NCBI GenBank assembly: GCA_014529385.2
Contig: CM043967.1
Location: forward strand, 749,001 to 813,000
From: Adiantum capillus-veneris
Taxonomy: Eukaryota; Streptophyta; Polypodiopsida; Polypodiales; Pteridaceae
DNA length: 64,000 nucleotides
Direction: 5' to 3'
Part shown: positions 1 through 9,581 of the stretch, piece after piece
Numbering within the stretch: position 1 is the stretch's first letter
How the letters are laid out: each line of letters starts with the position of its first letter
The notes under the pieces: model-generated
The model's database searches: none
Seen by the model: the letters and a program-made list of their open reading frames with translations, nothing else
What the model was told of the DNA's origin: nothing
Program-made: the position numbers and the translations under genes

Positions 1-648
1 GAGCACCAGATTTCTCCTCTTCTCCTGTCCATTAGGAGAAAGCTGTTACATTGGAGCTCAACACGACTTTCGCTGGCTGGTAGAGTAGTAGTTGCCAACC
101 AGGTGTTGTTGGCGACTATGTGGTACATCACTTCTTGCTGGATCTTCTCGAGTTCTTGTATTAGCCAGTTAGAGAGGCTAATCAGGAACTTCCTTTGGTC
201 AGGTCGTGACACTCAGATTGCCCGAGCCAAGGTGGCTTGGTCGGTCATCACACTTCCTTGTTCTCAGGAAGGGCTTGGGATCATTGATCCAGCACAGCAC
301 AGCAGAGCCCTTCTTGGGAAGTTCGTAGTCAGAGGACTTCTTCCAGGAGAGGAGCCCTGGAAGGAGTTCTTGCTGCAGAGGCTTCGTGCCAGGGTGCCTC
401 AGTCAGGAGGCCCTTGGCAACCTTCGAACAGATGGATCTTTACAGAGTTGCGCCGAGTTGGTTTGAGGAGGAGACTGGAGGACCGCTTTGCTATGAGTTT
501 GCTTCGATCTTGGGAGCTCTTACGGCGTGGCCTAGAGCAGAGATATCCAACGTGCACGGAGGAGCACCTACGGCAGCCCCTCGTTTGGAACCCCATGGTT
601 AGCACTCAGAGAGGCCACTTGGTTGGGAGTCGGCCTCATGTTTCTTGA
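1..648 (+). pseudogene. LINE A RT C-terminal reading frame (partial)
   Basis: Open frame with no start inside the window; it continues from upstream. It encodes the 'connection/thumb' side of a LINE reverse transcriptase, and the Arg/Trp-rich SGR and AKVAW..ITLPCSQEGLGIID segments are recognisable. The frame stops at 646-648 before the zinc-binding tail, which resumes in other frames, so at least two frameshifts separate it from a working ORF2. No product is expected. Confidence 0.65.
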
Positions 649-1863
649 GGTCCCATGGCAGCAGGTCCAGCGCGCTCTCTAGGTGACTGGCTAGAGTTCA
701 CAGGTTTGTCAGAGGTGCAGGGTTTCCAGCTTCAGGGCATGAGAGGGGTGCAGAGCATGTGTCAGGACATCTAAGAGTCAGTTCCAGCTGAGTGGCTCAC
801 GCCTCTCGAGCCAGTAGCACCCCGGTGGATGGGAGCCTTCACACGACTGGAGGTTCTCATTTCAGTCAAGGCCTGCTCAGAGACTGTCCCAGCCCTATTC
901 TTCGAGCTTCAGGGTGGGGGACGATTACAGCGAGTTGCAGTAGAGGCCCCGCAGGTAGCAGAGTGCTGTTTCAAGAGGATCCGAGTTGTGGGCATCTGTG
1001 AGAGGACTTGCGTCATAGACCCTGACCTAGCAGCTCTTGAGACTGGACACTGGAGGCTATGGGCTTGGGAGTGTTGTTCACTGGCACGAGTATAGTGGGA
1101 TCCAGGTGAGTGGCTATGGAGGGACCCCTTCTCTCGGCAGCATGTGGAGCTTGTGACCAGTTGGTGGAGAGTCAACGTCATAGTCTTTCGGACTGTCCCT
1201 CGGCCCAGCAAGTGTGGCTACGAGTTCTTCGGCTGATGCCTGCTCTCTCCACGGCTCGACAGTACACTTGGGGGGCAACGGCTTGGTCCACCCTCACGGG
1301 CCCGGCACTTCAGTTTGAGCTATCTTCTACCAGCAGGATGATAGTGATGCAGGGGGGGCGACCTACACTCTAGCCTGCTACAGAGCTTACTCCACAGGAG
1401 TGGTGCAGTGAGAGAGAGGAGTGTTGGGAGCTCATAAGCGGCCTGACACTTTGGTTCATCTGGCGGGCCCGCTGTTTCCGCATCTTTGAGGCTCACCCTG
1501 TGCCACCAGCAGAGACTGTTCATGACTTTTGGCTAGAGCTGATCCATACTCTCAGAGGACAGCTTGAGGGACTACAGGGTAGCTCCGACCGCATGCGGGA
1601 GCGCCGCGAGGCTTTCCTTCAACTCTGGAGCCTTGGGCCTTTCTATACCATAGTCGAGGGGGTGCTCAGATGGCACTACTGTCCACCTGTGTGGCTCTTC
1701 CCTCCTCCCATCTCTTGATTTAGCCTCATTGTAAATATGATGTTTTTTCAGTGGGAGAGTCTCCCCATCATGCTTGTTGTAGCCCTCTCTTGCAGAGGTG
1801 GATGTAGCCCTATGGGCAGTTTTCATTAACTAATAGAAGGATCTTTTTCTAGGAAAAAAAAAA
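1..1863 (+). mobile_element. LINE A, 3' half (reverse transcriptase C-terminus, zf-RVT region, 3'UTR and A tail)
   Basis: A non-LTR retrotransposon fragment that enters the window already in frame. The reading frame from base 1 gives the region after the RT palm (HWSSTRLSLAGRVVVANQ, then WYITSCW and IRNFLWSG), which is typical of plant LINE proteins. It stays open to 648. Later pieces are frameshifted but still follow the family: about 1140-1250 gives CGACDQLVESQRHSLSDCP, a zinc-binding RT tail (zf-RVT), and 1440-1718 gives LWFIWRARCFRIFEAH. A non-coding tail follows and ends in about ten A residues at 1853-1863, which I take as the element's 3' end. The catalytic palm lies outside the window. 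It is a decayed copy. Confidence 0.8.
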
Positions 1864-1883
1864 TACTCTGGAATCCTAAACTG

Positions 1884-2745
1884 CTAGGTGTGAACTAAGC
1901 AGCTAGCTGGGATAGCTGGATCACAACAGATCCAGCATCGGTCGCTGGCCAAAGTGATCAAAGAGCCAGACACATCGGTGCATGTCGGACCAAAGTGATC
2001 TGAATCCTCTGATGCAGCCTCTGTCGATGTTGCATAGTCCTCCGCAGTCGTGGGCATCTGGATCTCCCAAACTCGATCGCTCAGTCGATCAGTGTGCCTC
2101 TGGTGTGAGGCGACGTGCTCTGCTGTGGTAGTAGCTCCTCCGGGTGTCCAGTGGGCCGTGGCAGCTCTGAAGAAGTATGTGATCTGTCTCGGAGACTGGC
2201 TAGCCTCTCCTCTCATCAAGCTCTCTCTGTGTCTGCGCAGCTTGAGCAAAAACAAACCCTGGCATCTCTGATCCTCGTACTGCATGACTCTGGAGAGTGG
2301 TCCAAAGCCCTCTTTTAAGAAGCAATGGAAGCGACCTCGTGTCTCGTACTAGACGGGGCAGTGACATGTGTAGTGCAACTCTGTCTCAGGCTCGATATCA
2401 CACAAGGGGCATGTCCTAGCCTCTGCTGGTACTCCGCTGTATCTCCCAGTCTCTATCCGTAGCTGGTGTGAAGATGTGCGTATCTAGCCAATAGCACATC
2501 GTATCCCATGAGACAAGTGGGTGTCCATGTATCTGGGCCTCGTCACAAAACCGTCCTCCGTAAGCTGGAGAAGATGCTCTCTGTAGAAAGCCATCTTCGT
2601 GCCCAGCTCCTGTGCTGGCTGTATCCATGTCCTCCTGGTGTCTAGTTGAGTCAGGTCTTGGCGGATGAGCCCGATGATCTCGGACTATGTAAGAGTCAGA
2701 GAGGGTGCATCCAGTGAGTACTCAAAGGGAGGCAATCTTGCGAGG
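1884..2745 (-). pseudogene. LINE B, C-terminal cysteine region (decayed)
   Basis: Read on the minus strand from about 2745 down, this continues the LINE B protein seen elsewhere in the window. The stretch LPPFEYSLDAPSLTLT overlaps the end of the copies at 44.1 and 47.1 kb. It runs on through TRPRYMDTHLSHGIRCAIG to RTCPLCDIEPETELHYTCHCP, a CPxC..E..HYxxHC motif common at the ends of plant and algal non-LTR ORF2 proteins. Two in-frame TAG codons (after CAIG and after CHCPV) break the frame. The last 130 residues, down to about 1884, are low-information. It is the only copy of this domain in the window. Confidence 0.7.
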
Positions 2746-3196
2746 GTCTATGGAAGTTCTGAGCTTTCCATGGATATGTGTGTGCGAGGAATTGAAGGAA
2801 GAAGGTGCGGCTTTCTGCAAGACTATGTGACCCTGTATCCGTGCCATTAGGGTTGGCGCTACTCCAAAGAGTCCAACAGAGTGGAGTTTGGTGAAGGCTT
2901 TGCAATGGTTTGCGAGAGGCCTTTTGTGGCTAGAGTTTTTGAGATTTTGATAGTTTTTCTTGTACATTTTGGTCACCATCAAGTGTGATTTCAAGCGTTG
3001 ATCAACTCGACTCACCTTGTACTGTCTGCGGGCAGGCAAGGGCTTGTAGGTCGAGGCATTTGGAGTTTGAATTGAGCTTGTGAGTAGTATTTTTATCGGG
3101 CTCTTGAGTGGTGGTGTGTGTGGGTTGGAATTTAAGTAAATTCCTTGTGTGGTGTTCAGTTGTCTAGGTGTGCGAGTGTGCGCACGATGTCTTTTT
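2745..3196 (+). repeat. LTR fragment, inverted partner of 5126-5390
   Basis: The sequence matches, in opposite orientation, the stretch 5126-5390 next to the gag-like ORF. Shared landmarks are TCTATGGAAGTTCTGA, the AATTGAAGGAAGAAGG stretch, GTATTTTTATCGGG and a terminal CTCCATCA. Because the partner ends in CA just before a plausible primer-binding site, I read both as 3' parts of the same LTR. This copy is interrupted by about 225 bases (2816-3040) and its CA end abuts a LINE B fragment. The LTR 5' boundary was not found. Confidence 0.55.
2816..3040. mobile_element. About 225-bp insertion inside the LTR fragment
   Basis: Compared with the uninterrupted partner at 5285-5300 (ctacaagggcttg in LTR orientation), the left copy carries an extra segment between CTGCAAG and GGCAAGGGCTTG. 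The repeated GCAAG could be a 5-base target duplication. The insert has no ORF I recognise and no clear terminal repeats, so its class is unknown. Confidence 0.4.
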
Positions 3197-3400
3197 CTCC
3201 ATCAACGTATGGAGAGGCCCTTGGTATCTATGATCTCTCGACTAATCAGAGCCAAGGCCTCTGTACCCCACACTATCATTCGAGCAGAGCTAGCTGCCCC
3301 TCCTATGGAGATTGAGATAGTCTCCTTTTTGCACGGCTTGTGGGATACTACTAGAAATAGATATGCTAGACTGGCCCTTGAGTCTTCCTGTAGGGCAGAT
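3197..3400 (+). pseudogene. LINE B fragment (post-RT region)
   Basis: Encodes RPLVSMISRLIRAKASVPH and LALESS. This is the segment that follows the RT thumb in the better LINE B copies (for example 32340-32530). It begins exactly at the CA end of the LTR fragment and fades out near 3400. It is truncated on both sides. Confidence 0.65.
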
Positions 3401-4370
3401 AGTGTGTCGTGCTGTCTAAAGAGGGTGCTCCTCAGTGCAATGTGCGTGACAATCTCACTCAAAACAGACTGAAAACAAAGGAACAATAGACAACAACTGA
3501 GCTCACAGAGACAGAGACACAACAGCAACAGACCACAACAAATGACTCGACTATCTCAAAGAACTAATATAGACTCTGGTGTGGCAGCACACTCAGCTCC
3601 AGCCCAGGACTCACAGGTACAATGGGGTGTCAAGGCTCAGACGTTTAGGGATGTGAAGCCATGCTGTGTATATAGACTCGCTACTCCTAACTACGACGCT
3701 GGACCATATATCTAGAAGATGATCCGATGACCCAACAACTACTACTCATATGTACAACCATAAAGAGCCACCAGCGGCTCATAAATGTCAGCCATCTAAA
3801 TCTATCCCCAAACTGAGTGGTGGTGACCTGGCCACGATTTCCACTAGACCACCGTCCGTATCCTTGCTGCCACGTCACTTCCCAGCCAAGAGAGTCCATC
3901 TAGTGTGAACCAGCCTAGACCAACTGTACTAATTGTGTGTCCTGTGAAAGTGACACTGTAGCCTGCTATAGGTTTCCCACCACAAGACCGCTCACCGTCT
4001 CGGTGAGAAAAACAACTGAAACTGAGAAAAACAACTTAAACTGCTAATCGATCACAAAGAAACCACTACTGTACATCACTGTCATTATAAAAAAACTGCC
4101 CATCCACCCAAGAGAAAGATTAGTCGCCACACCACCCGAAGCATCAGTCTCTGAAGGTGGAGCCATAAAATCAATGGTGGGGCCCTGTTGTATGTGAGCT
4201 CTCTTGTCCGTAAATGAGGCCCCTGGGAAGGGACCAGCCACCTGCTGCTGGGCAGATGGTAGCACCTATCTTGTAGTGTACTGAGGACGTCGAGTAACAC
4301 AGCCATGGCGGTGTGCTCCAGCAATTGTGTCGCAGCAATTAACGTTCTGCATCTGAGGCAATGGTGACAA
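3401..4370. other. Non-coding stretch, no gene seen
   Basis: No convincing coding frame. Two small structures are visible: a perfect 7-base hairpin CTCACCG-TCT-CGGTGAG at 3991-4007, and just after it a 19-base direct duplication beginning GAGAAAAACAACT (about 4006-4043). It may be internal or 3' sequence of the LTR element whose gag lies at 4371-5065. Confidence 0.4.
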
Positions 4371-5065
4371 CTAAAACCCCTGAGGATACTGTTGTTGATT
4401 GTAGTACTGAACTAGAGTCTGTGGGTAAAGTCCCATAAATTGCTGAGAAGGACCCGTTGCTGCATTTTGCATTGGTGTACCTGCTCCAGTCCACCCATAC
4501 CCCATTCCCATCATCGTAGGCTGGGTTGCCCTATTTTCATGTAAGAGCAGTTCTCTAAATCCTTGTACCTGATTTTGAAGGTCACTAATCATTTGAGACT
4601 TTAACCTCAAGGCCTGTTGGATTGCGAAAATAGTAGCATCCCGATCGGCGATGACGCTCTCAGCAACTCGCAGAGATCCCTCCATAGCTGCGTAAGTAGC
4701 TGCGTGATGCTCATGTGTAGCTGCTAACCGCTCTGCTCCAAGCTCAATGGTGGCAATGGCTTGCCTGGACTCCTGCAGTATATCCTTAAATAGCAGAAAA
4801 AGTGATGTAGTGTCTGACACTGTGGAGGGTCCTGTAACAGTGTCAAGGTGAAGAGAGCTAGCAAGTGGTACAGCTGGTGGTACTGGGGTGGCAAGTGGCA
4901 CTGCTCGTGGTGGTGGACTGGGAGCATGCCTCTCTGTCGGCGTAAACATGTCAAATCAAACTCATATGATGCAAGCCAATCGTCTACATCCTCACAACCT
5001 GTAAAAGTAGATGGTTGGAATGGCACCACCATCTTGAAATTCCCTTCAACATCGAAAATGTACAT
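4371..5065 (-). pseudogene. gag-like ORF of an LTR retrotransposon (frameshifted)
   Basis: The minus-strand frame from 5065 starts MYIFDVEGNFKMVVPFQPST and continues FTGCEDVDDWLASYEFD. That 'xFxGxxDxDxWLxxYE' style is seen at the N-terminus of LTR-retrotransposon Gag proteins. The matching frame ends soon after, while an overlapping frame (4371-4949, 192 aa) carries on with a Pro-rich linker, an Ala/Glu-rich likely coiled coil (about residues 60-120) and a Gln/Tyr-rich tail. The simplest reading is one gag gene with a frameshift near 4945. It lies downstream of a putative primer site and LTR end at 5080-5390. No protease or RT follows it. Confidence 0.5.
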
Positions 5066-5125
5066 ACATCACTGCTCAAAATCCAAATTTTGGGTGCACA
5101 ATCGGCAGGATCGCCAAAGGATGAT

Positions 5126-5390
5126 GGAGCAAAAGACGTCGTGCGCACACGCACACACCCACACAACTCAACACCACACAAGGAATTTACTTAAATTCCA
5201 ACCCTCACACACCACCACTCAAGACCCCGATAAAAATACTACCCAAAAGCTCAATTCAAACTCCAAACGCCTCGACCTACAAGCCCTTGTAGAAAGCCAC
5301 ACCTTCTTCCTTCAATTCCTCGCACACACACATTTATGGAAACTTCAGAACTTCCATAGACTCTCCCAAGTGCAAAATTGAAGAGAGAAA
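5126..5390 (-). repeat. LTR 3' portion with adjacent primer-binding-like site
   Basis: Minus-strand partner of 2745-3196. It ends in CCATCA, and a few bases further is TTTGGCGATCCTGCCGAT (near 5105-5125), which resembles the TGGCGCC..TGCC primer sites of Gypsy elements. About 40-50 bases later the gag-like frame begins. This order (LTR end, PBS, gag) supports the LTR assignment. The LTR start beyond 5390 could not be fixed. Confidence 0.45.
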
Positions 5391-6124
5391 GATCTCACTC
5401 ACTCCTCCACACACTCAAAAACACGACGCGAACGCGACGGGACTGCATTAGACCACCTGCAGGAACCCTGCTTCTTCCCACACACTGAGGGGTGAAAGTG
5501 TTCATATTGTACTTCAAAAGTACTCACTCAATCTCAACACTCACGGCATCGTGAGTGATGTGTCAATTTTCAGCCTTTTCACACCATTTTTTACTTTGCT
5601 GGCCCAATTTTGGCCAATTTTGACCCCCGACGTGCATTTTTCGTGGGAAAAACCCCAAAAGGACTCTAAAATTCACCAAATTTGATACTCTTGATCCTTG
5701 ATATTCAAATCCCTTTGCCACATCCCCATATTCCATTTTTGACCACTTTTAGGACGGTGCACGCATCGCTGTAGATCAGGCACCGTAAATAGACAGTTAC
5801 TGCATGTGCCAAACTTCTCGGGCGGGTCAAGGGTGTCCACACCTCCCATTTGCATTATTTACATTCTAGAAAGCTCAAACACATTCCCTAGAGCCAAAAG
5901 AAGCCACCAAGAACCATATCCAAGAACCCGATACCCTATCCAGGCATGTACGTTACCCTATCCAGGCATGTACGTGTGTCCGATTGTCGGTACACAAGCA
6001 TAAATATTTACAATGTGCACACGTTGCACCACATTTGAAACTCAAAACCACTTTGCAAATCTCCCAAATGCATGTATTTACATCCTTTTGTACATATGAC
6101 CATGCATATACGCACTACTTTGTA
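5391..6124. other. Non-coding stretch with a 22-bp tandem duplication
   Basis: No coding frame supported. The unit beginning TACCCTATCCAGGC occurs twice in tandem at 5932-5953 and 5954-5975 without a mismatch. The 5' part may be the rest of the LTR ending at 5126. Confidence 0.45.
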
Positions 6125-7680
6125 CAAACCAAAAGTGGTTTATCAATGTCTCCAACCATATCCTGGCCTACAGAAGGTCCGCATATCTGCACCCCATAAA
6201 ACATAGCTGAGTCTACTAAAGTATCAAAGAGCCATAACTTTGTCCGAGGTTCTTAGAACTAAACCTGCGAACACATCCTCTCCAAGCCTCCCAAGGCCGC
6301 ATAAGCTCTAGTCAATCTAGCCTATGCTGCTCTCACCAAAGAAAACCTCGGTCCAGTGAAGACTACCCCAAGGTAAGTGTATGCATCTGTATACTCCACA
6401 ATATCCTGACCATATGTGTGAAAGTAGGTGTTGATCTCCTGATCCACTGTGGTGTGGTCTTAAACACCATAACCTTGGTTTTACCAAGGTTTACAGACAA
6501 TCCACTATCCTCTGCAAAATTGTGTAATGCATCCAAACGTCGCTGCATACCCTCTAGTGAGTCAGAGATCAACACAATGTCATCAACATATAACAACAAT
6601 GGGATCCACATCCCTGCCAGCTGAGCACCTCTATCGCCCTCTCTGTCAATGTAATCAGACATCTCATCAACATACATACCAAATAGAGTAGGGGACAATG
6701 GGCAACCCTGTTTCACCCCAATAGTGGAGTAAACTAAGTCAGATATCCCCTCCGTGGTGAGTACATGTCCCATCACTCATCTGTATAAAGCCATAATCCC
6801 CCAAATCAACACTGTGGGTACCCCCATCTCTTGTAGTCTGCGCATCAATCGAGCTCTCGGTACCATGTCAAATGCTTTGCGGAAATCCATAAAGCCACAA
6901 TAAATCCGTCCCCCATGTAACCTTCCCTCCTCAATTATGGCTCTGAGTGTCAGAATATGATCAAGAGTGGAGAAACCCCTCCTGAAACCAGCCTGACCCT
7001 TTGCCCGTACACCCTCACCCTCTGCCCAGTTACTCAACTGCTGCTCAAGAATGGATGCATACAACCGTGCCAATGTCTGTCCAACCATAATAGTGCGGTA
7101 ATTCCCAGGCTCTGTAGGATCACCTGCCTTGAAGATAAGCACAATATTAGACAACCATGCCCTCCCGGTCTGTCCAACCATAATAGTGCGGTAATTCCCA
7201 GGCTCTGTAGGATCACCTGCCTTGAAGCTAAGCACAATATTAGACAACCATGCCCTCCCGGTCTTCATTCTAACAATGGCTCTCTTTACCATCTCAATGG
7301 TAAAGAAGGTGCTTGTAGGTGGGCATGGCTCTATAGGATCTGGAAGGGGTTTCTATCCAAGAATCGTATATAACGATGTCTCATACTGGCTCCACACATC
7401 AGGAGAAGTAATCATTGGGGGAGGGGAGTGCTCATGAAAGAGTCGCCATGCCTCTCCCGAGTCTCTACTCAAGAACAATTGATACAAGTCTCGCTCCATC
7501 TGAGCCAAGTAAGCTCGTTTCTTCCGTCGCACAAAGCGCCGAAAGCAATCCGAGACTGTCTGTAAGTGATGACTCCTAAAAGAAGATCCCTAAGCTGGGC
7601 TCTCATCTCTCTACACTCCTCATCATACCAACTATTCTGGTGCATAGACGATCCCGGATCTCCTCTACATAAACCGGGTT
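6125..7680 (-). pseudogene. LINE B ORF2 fragment with reverse transcriptase
   Basis: Non-LTR reverse transcriptase, read from about 7680 down. In order it gives a pre-RT linker (MHQNSWYDEECR), the RT fingers (GNYRTIMVGQTLARLYASIL, QAGFRRGFSTLDHIL, FMDFRKAFDMV), the palm (QGCPLSPTLFG, then LLYVDDIVLISDS with the catalytic YVDD box), and the thumb (SGLSVNLGKTKVMVF). It continues to FYGVQICGP and fades near 6125. A TGA separates ALYR from the next block near 6777, and other frame breaks occur toward the 5' end. Endonuclease and ORF1 are missing here but appear as separate fragments near 30 and 40 kb. It is a dead copy. Confidence 0.85.
7078..7263 (-). repeat. 93-bp in-frame tandem duplication within the RT
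   Basis: Two consecutive 93-base units (7078-7170 and 7171-7263) differ by very few bases. In the protein this doubles a 31-residue block, GRAWLSNIVL..FKAGDPTEPGNYRTIMVGQT, without breaking the frame. Confidence 0.9.
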
Positions 7681-7904
7681 CGTCCAGTGTTGCCAAGAAA
7701 CGCGTTTCTTCACTCATGAAATGTACGAAACGTTTCTGTATGAGTTTGGACGTTTCAAAGGTAAAGTCAAGGCTCATGTTACATGTAAACCTTGAAGCCT
7801 CTTGTTCTTTGTTTCGAAATTTAGAGCTTTGGACAAAATGTTTTTTTCTAGGTTTTGGAGTTTTGAGTTTAGTCTTTATCTGCTCTATGTGAAGTATATC
7901 TTAC

Positions 7905-8430
7905 ACTGAGAGGTAAATTAAGTAAGGTAGGTAATGATTACTTGCATTGTGTAGAGGAAACTCACACTTGGAAGTGATTCAATAAAGTTAAAGTTAGTAG
8001 TTATTTGCTTTGTGTTGAACTATGTTCACACTTAGAAGTAACTTAAGTTAGATAGCTAAAGTTAGGAGCTACTTGTTGTGTGTTGAACTATGTTCACACT
8101 TGGAAGTAACTTGGGTTAGATTTATCTAATGATTGTCTGTCATGTGTAGAGTAGTACTCACACTACAGATAATCTAGGTAGATTAAATAATAATCTCTCT
8201 CTTTGTGTAGAGGTATTCTCACACCTAGAAGAGAATTATAGAAGTAGTGAATTTTGATTGCTTGCCATGTGTAGAATTACACTCACACTTGGAGGTGATT
8301 TAGATAGGTTTTTTAAAAATATCTTATTATGTGTAGAGTTTAGTCACACTTGGAAGTTATTGAGATAGATTAAGCGATTTATTTATCATGATTCAAGTGT
8401 GGAGTGAGAGCTCACACTTGAAAAAAAATC
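7905..8430 (+). repeat. Diverged short repeats with GTGT..ACAC mini-palindromes in hAT copy 1
   Basis: About eight units of roughly 60-68 bases, each with a core like TGTGTAGAG..CTCACACTTGGAAG. The core is itself an imperfect inverted repeat (GTGTAGAG / CTCACAC). They are mirrored at 48290-48860 in the other hAT copy. Position upstream of the transposase exon suggests subterminal transposase-binding repeats, as known for other hAT elements; that role is inferred. Confidence 0.65.
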
Positions 8431-8610
8431 TATTTTTGGTATTTATTAATTGAAGAGGTTGAAAACGTGACAAATAAAGTAATGTAAATGGTATTAGAGT
8501 TTAATTTTAGATGTGTATTTAGTAATTAGTTATGTTTGAGTTTGCAGATCTTAAGAAGATGGTGAAAGGATATGAGTGGAACTATGTACGTGAATTGGTC
8601 AGTGGGAAAG

Positions 8611-8615
8611 ACTAC
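8611..8615. repeat. Target-site duplication of the Gypsy element (left)
   Basis: ACTAC directly before the TG of the left LTR. The same five bases follow the CA of the right LTR at 20260-20264. The undisrupted target is present at 48101-48105 on the minus strand. Confidence 0.93.
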
Positions 8616-9562
8616 TGTTAACCGCTGGGTCAACAACACAACATAACTCAAGTTTTGTACCAAAGTCTTATCTTTTGCGAGTTATAAAATGCTACGGATT
8701 ATGGCTATAAACGTCATTTGTAATGAGTAGTTATTCTAGTTTCAGAAGCCGGGGTGCAATGGCACTTCCACATTGTAAATACAAAGCCATTCAACCCTTT
8801 CAACCCCATTTTTTGTTAAACCTAAGGTAGCCTTAGTATATAAGGTACCTAGGTCATTTTGTAGAAAAGGACTTTTTTCATAATCAAAACTTTAGTGCTG
8901 CCGTCTACTATGTGTGAGTGAGCGTGAGCTTTATCCTCTCGCTACGCCCAGCTCACTCAACACATTGGAGATCCGACTGCACCATTGTTGTAGGCTCGAG
9001 GAGAGCTACGCGACAATGCCAAGCATTCCACGCGAGACGAAGCACACACGCCGACGCATCTACGAGCTATTTGTGTTCGTAAGTGTATCAAACGATGTCT
9101 GTTTTCTGCGTGCTAGTAGTCTATAGAATCGTGGCGACATAAGCTACGCATAGGTACTCATAAATTTCAATTTCGGGCACTTTCAAAATTCTGCTCTGTC
9201 ATCCTATACGTTTTCCGCAGACGGGTTTAGAGTGAGGGTTTTGAGTGTAGAAGCGTAGGGACAGGTGTATCCTAGTGAGGGGATGGTGTTCTTTAAGTTT
9301 CGTATGAATCTGGCATGATTAGGTGAGTTACCTTCCGTATGTGTGTATGTGGCTAGGTGGTGTAGTTGAGAGCAGTGAGGTTCTTGATTGTGGTATAGTT
9401 GGCCTTCCAGAGTGTTGTATGTGTAGGATGGTCTCAGCCTGACAAGCTAAAGAGATTTCCTCCGTGTGCCTATCGTGTCATCTGTGTCCTCGATTTTCAT
9501 TATGTTGATCTAGGTAGTGTTTGCATGCACTTCATGGGTGTGAGAGTCGCGCTTGTCCAACA
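8616..9562 (+). repeat. 5' LTR of the Gypsy element
   Basis: Begins TGTTAACC and ends TCCAACA. It is clearly the same sequence as 19302-20259 with scattered substitutions; the right copy also has a short purine-rich insertion near 19602 (GAGAGAAAGAGAGTAAG). A TATA-like TATATAAG lies at 8837-8844, so transcription would be expected to start a few tens of bases downstream. Confidence 0.93.
8837..8844 (+). promoter_or_regulatory. TATA box-like element in the 5' LTR
   Basis: TATATAAG, conserved at 19522-19529 in the 3' LTR. Its location inside the LTR is as expected for the U3 promoter. The start site was not determined. Confidence 0.5.
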
Positions 9563-9563
9563 T

Positions 9564-9581
9564 TGGCGCCATTGCCAGGGA
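9564..9581 (+). promoter_or_regulatory. Primer-binding site of the Gypsy element
   Basis: TGGCGCCATTGCCAGGGA, one base after the LTR end. It resembles the TGGCGCCGTTGCCGGGGA primer sites of plant Gypsy elements, which pair with a tRNA 3' end (commonly assigned to tRNA-Asp). It would prime minus-strand DNA synthesis. Confidence 0.85.

Larger units (their letters stand above)
7814..8615 (+). mobile_element. hAT transposon copy 1, 5' part (up to the Gypsy insertion)
   Basis: Matches the reverse complement of 48101-48900. It contains a region of diverged short repeats (7905-8430), then an exon preceded by TTTGCAG that encodes MVKGYEWNYVRELVSGKDY, the first half of a BED-type zinc finger. The frame is cut at the ACTAC target duplication by the Gypsy element. 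The other half of the finger resumes at 20265. The left limit at 7814 is where identity with the 48-kb copy stops, so it is a breakpoint rather than a proven terminus. Confidence 0.75.

Noticed and set aside
8914-9126. Small ORFs in both Gypsy LTRs (70 and 74 aa) as genes
   Set aside because: They lie in LTR DNA between the TATA-like box and the PBS; the open frame is conserved only because the LTRs are similar.
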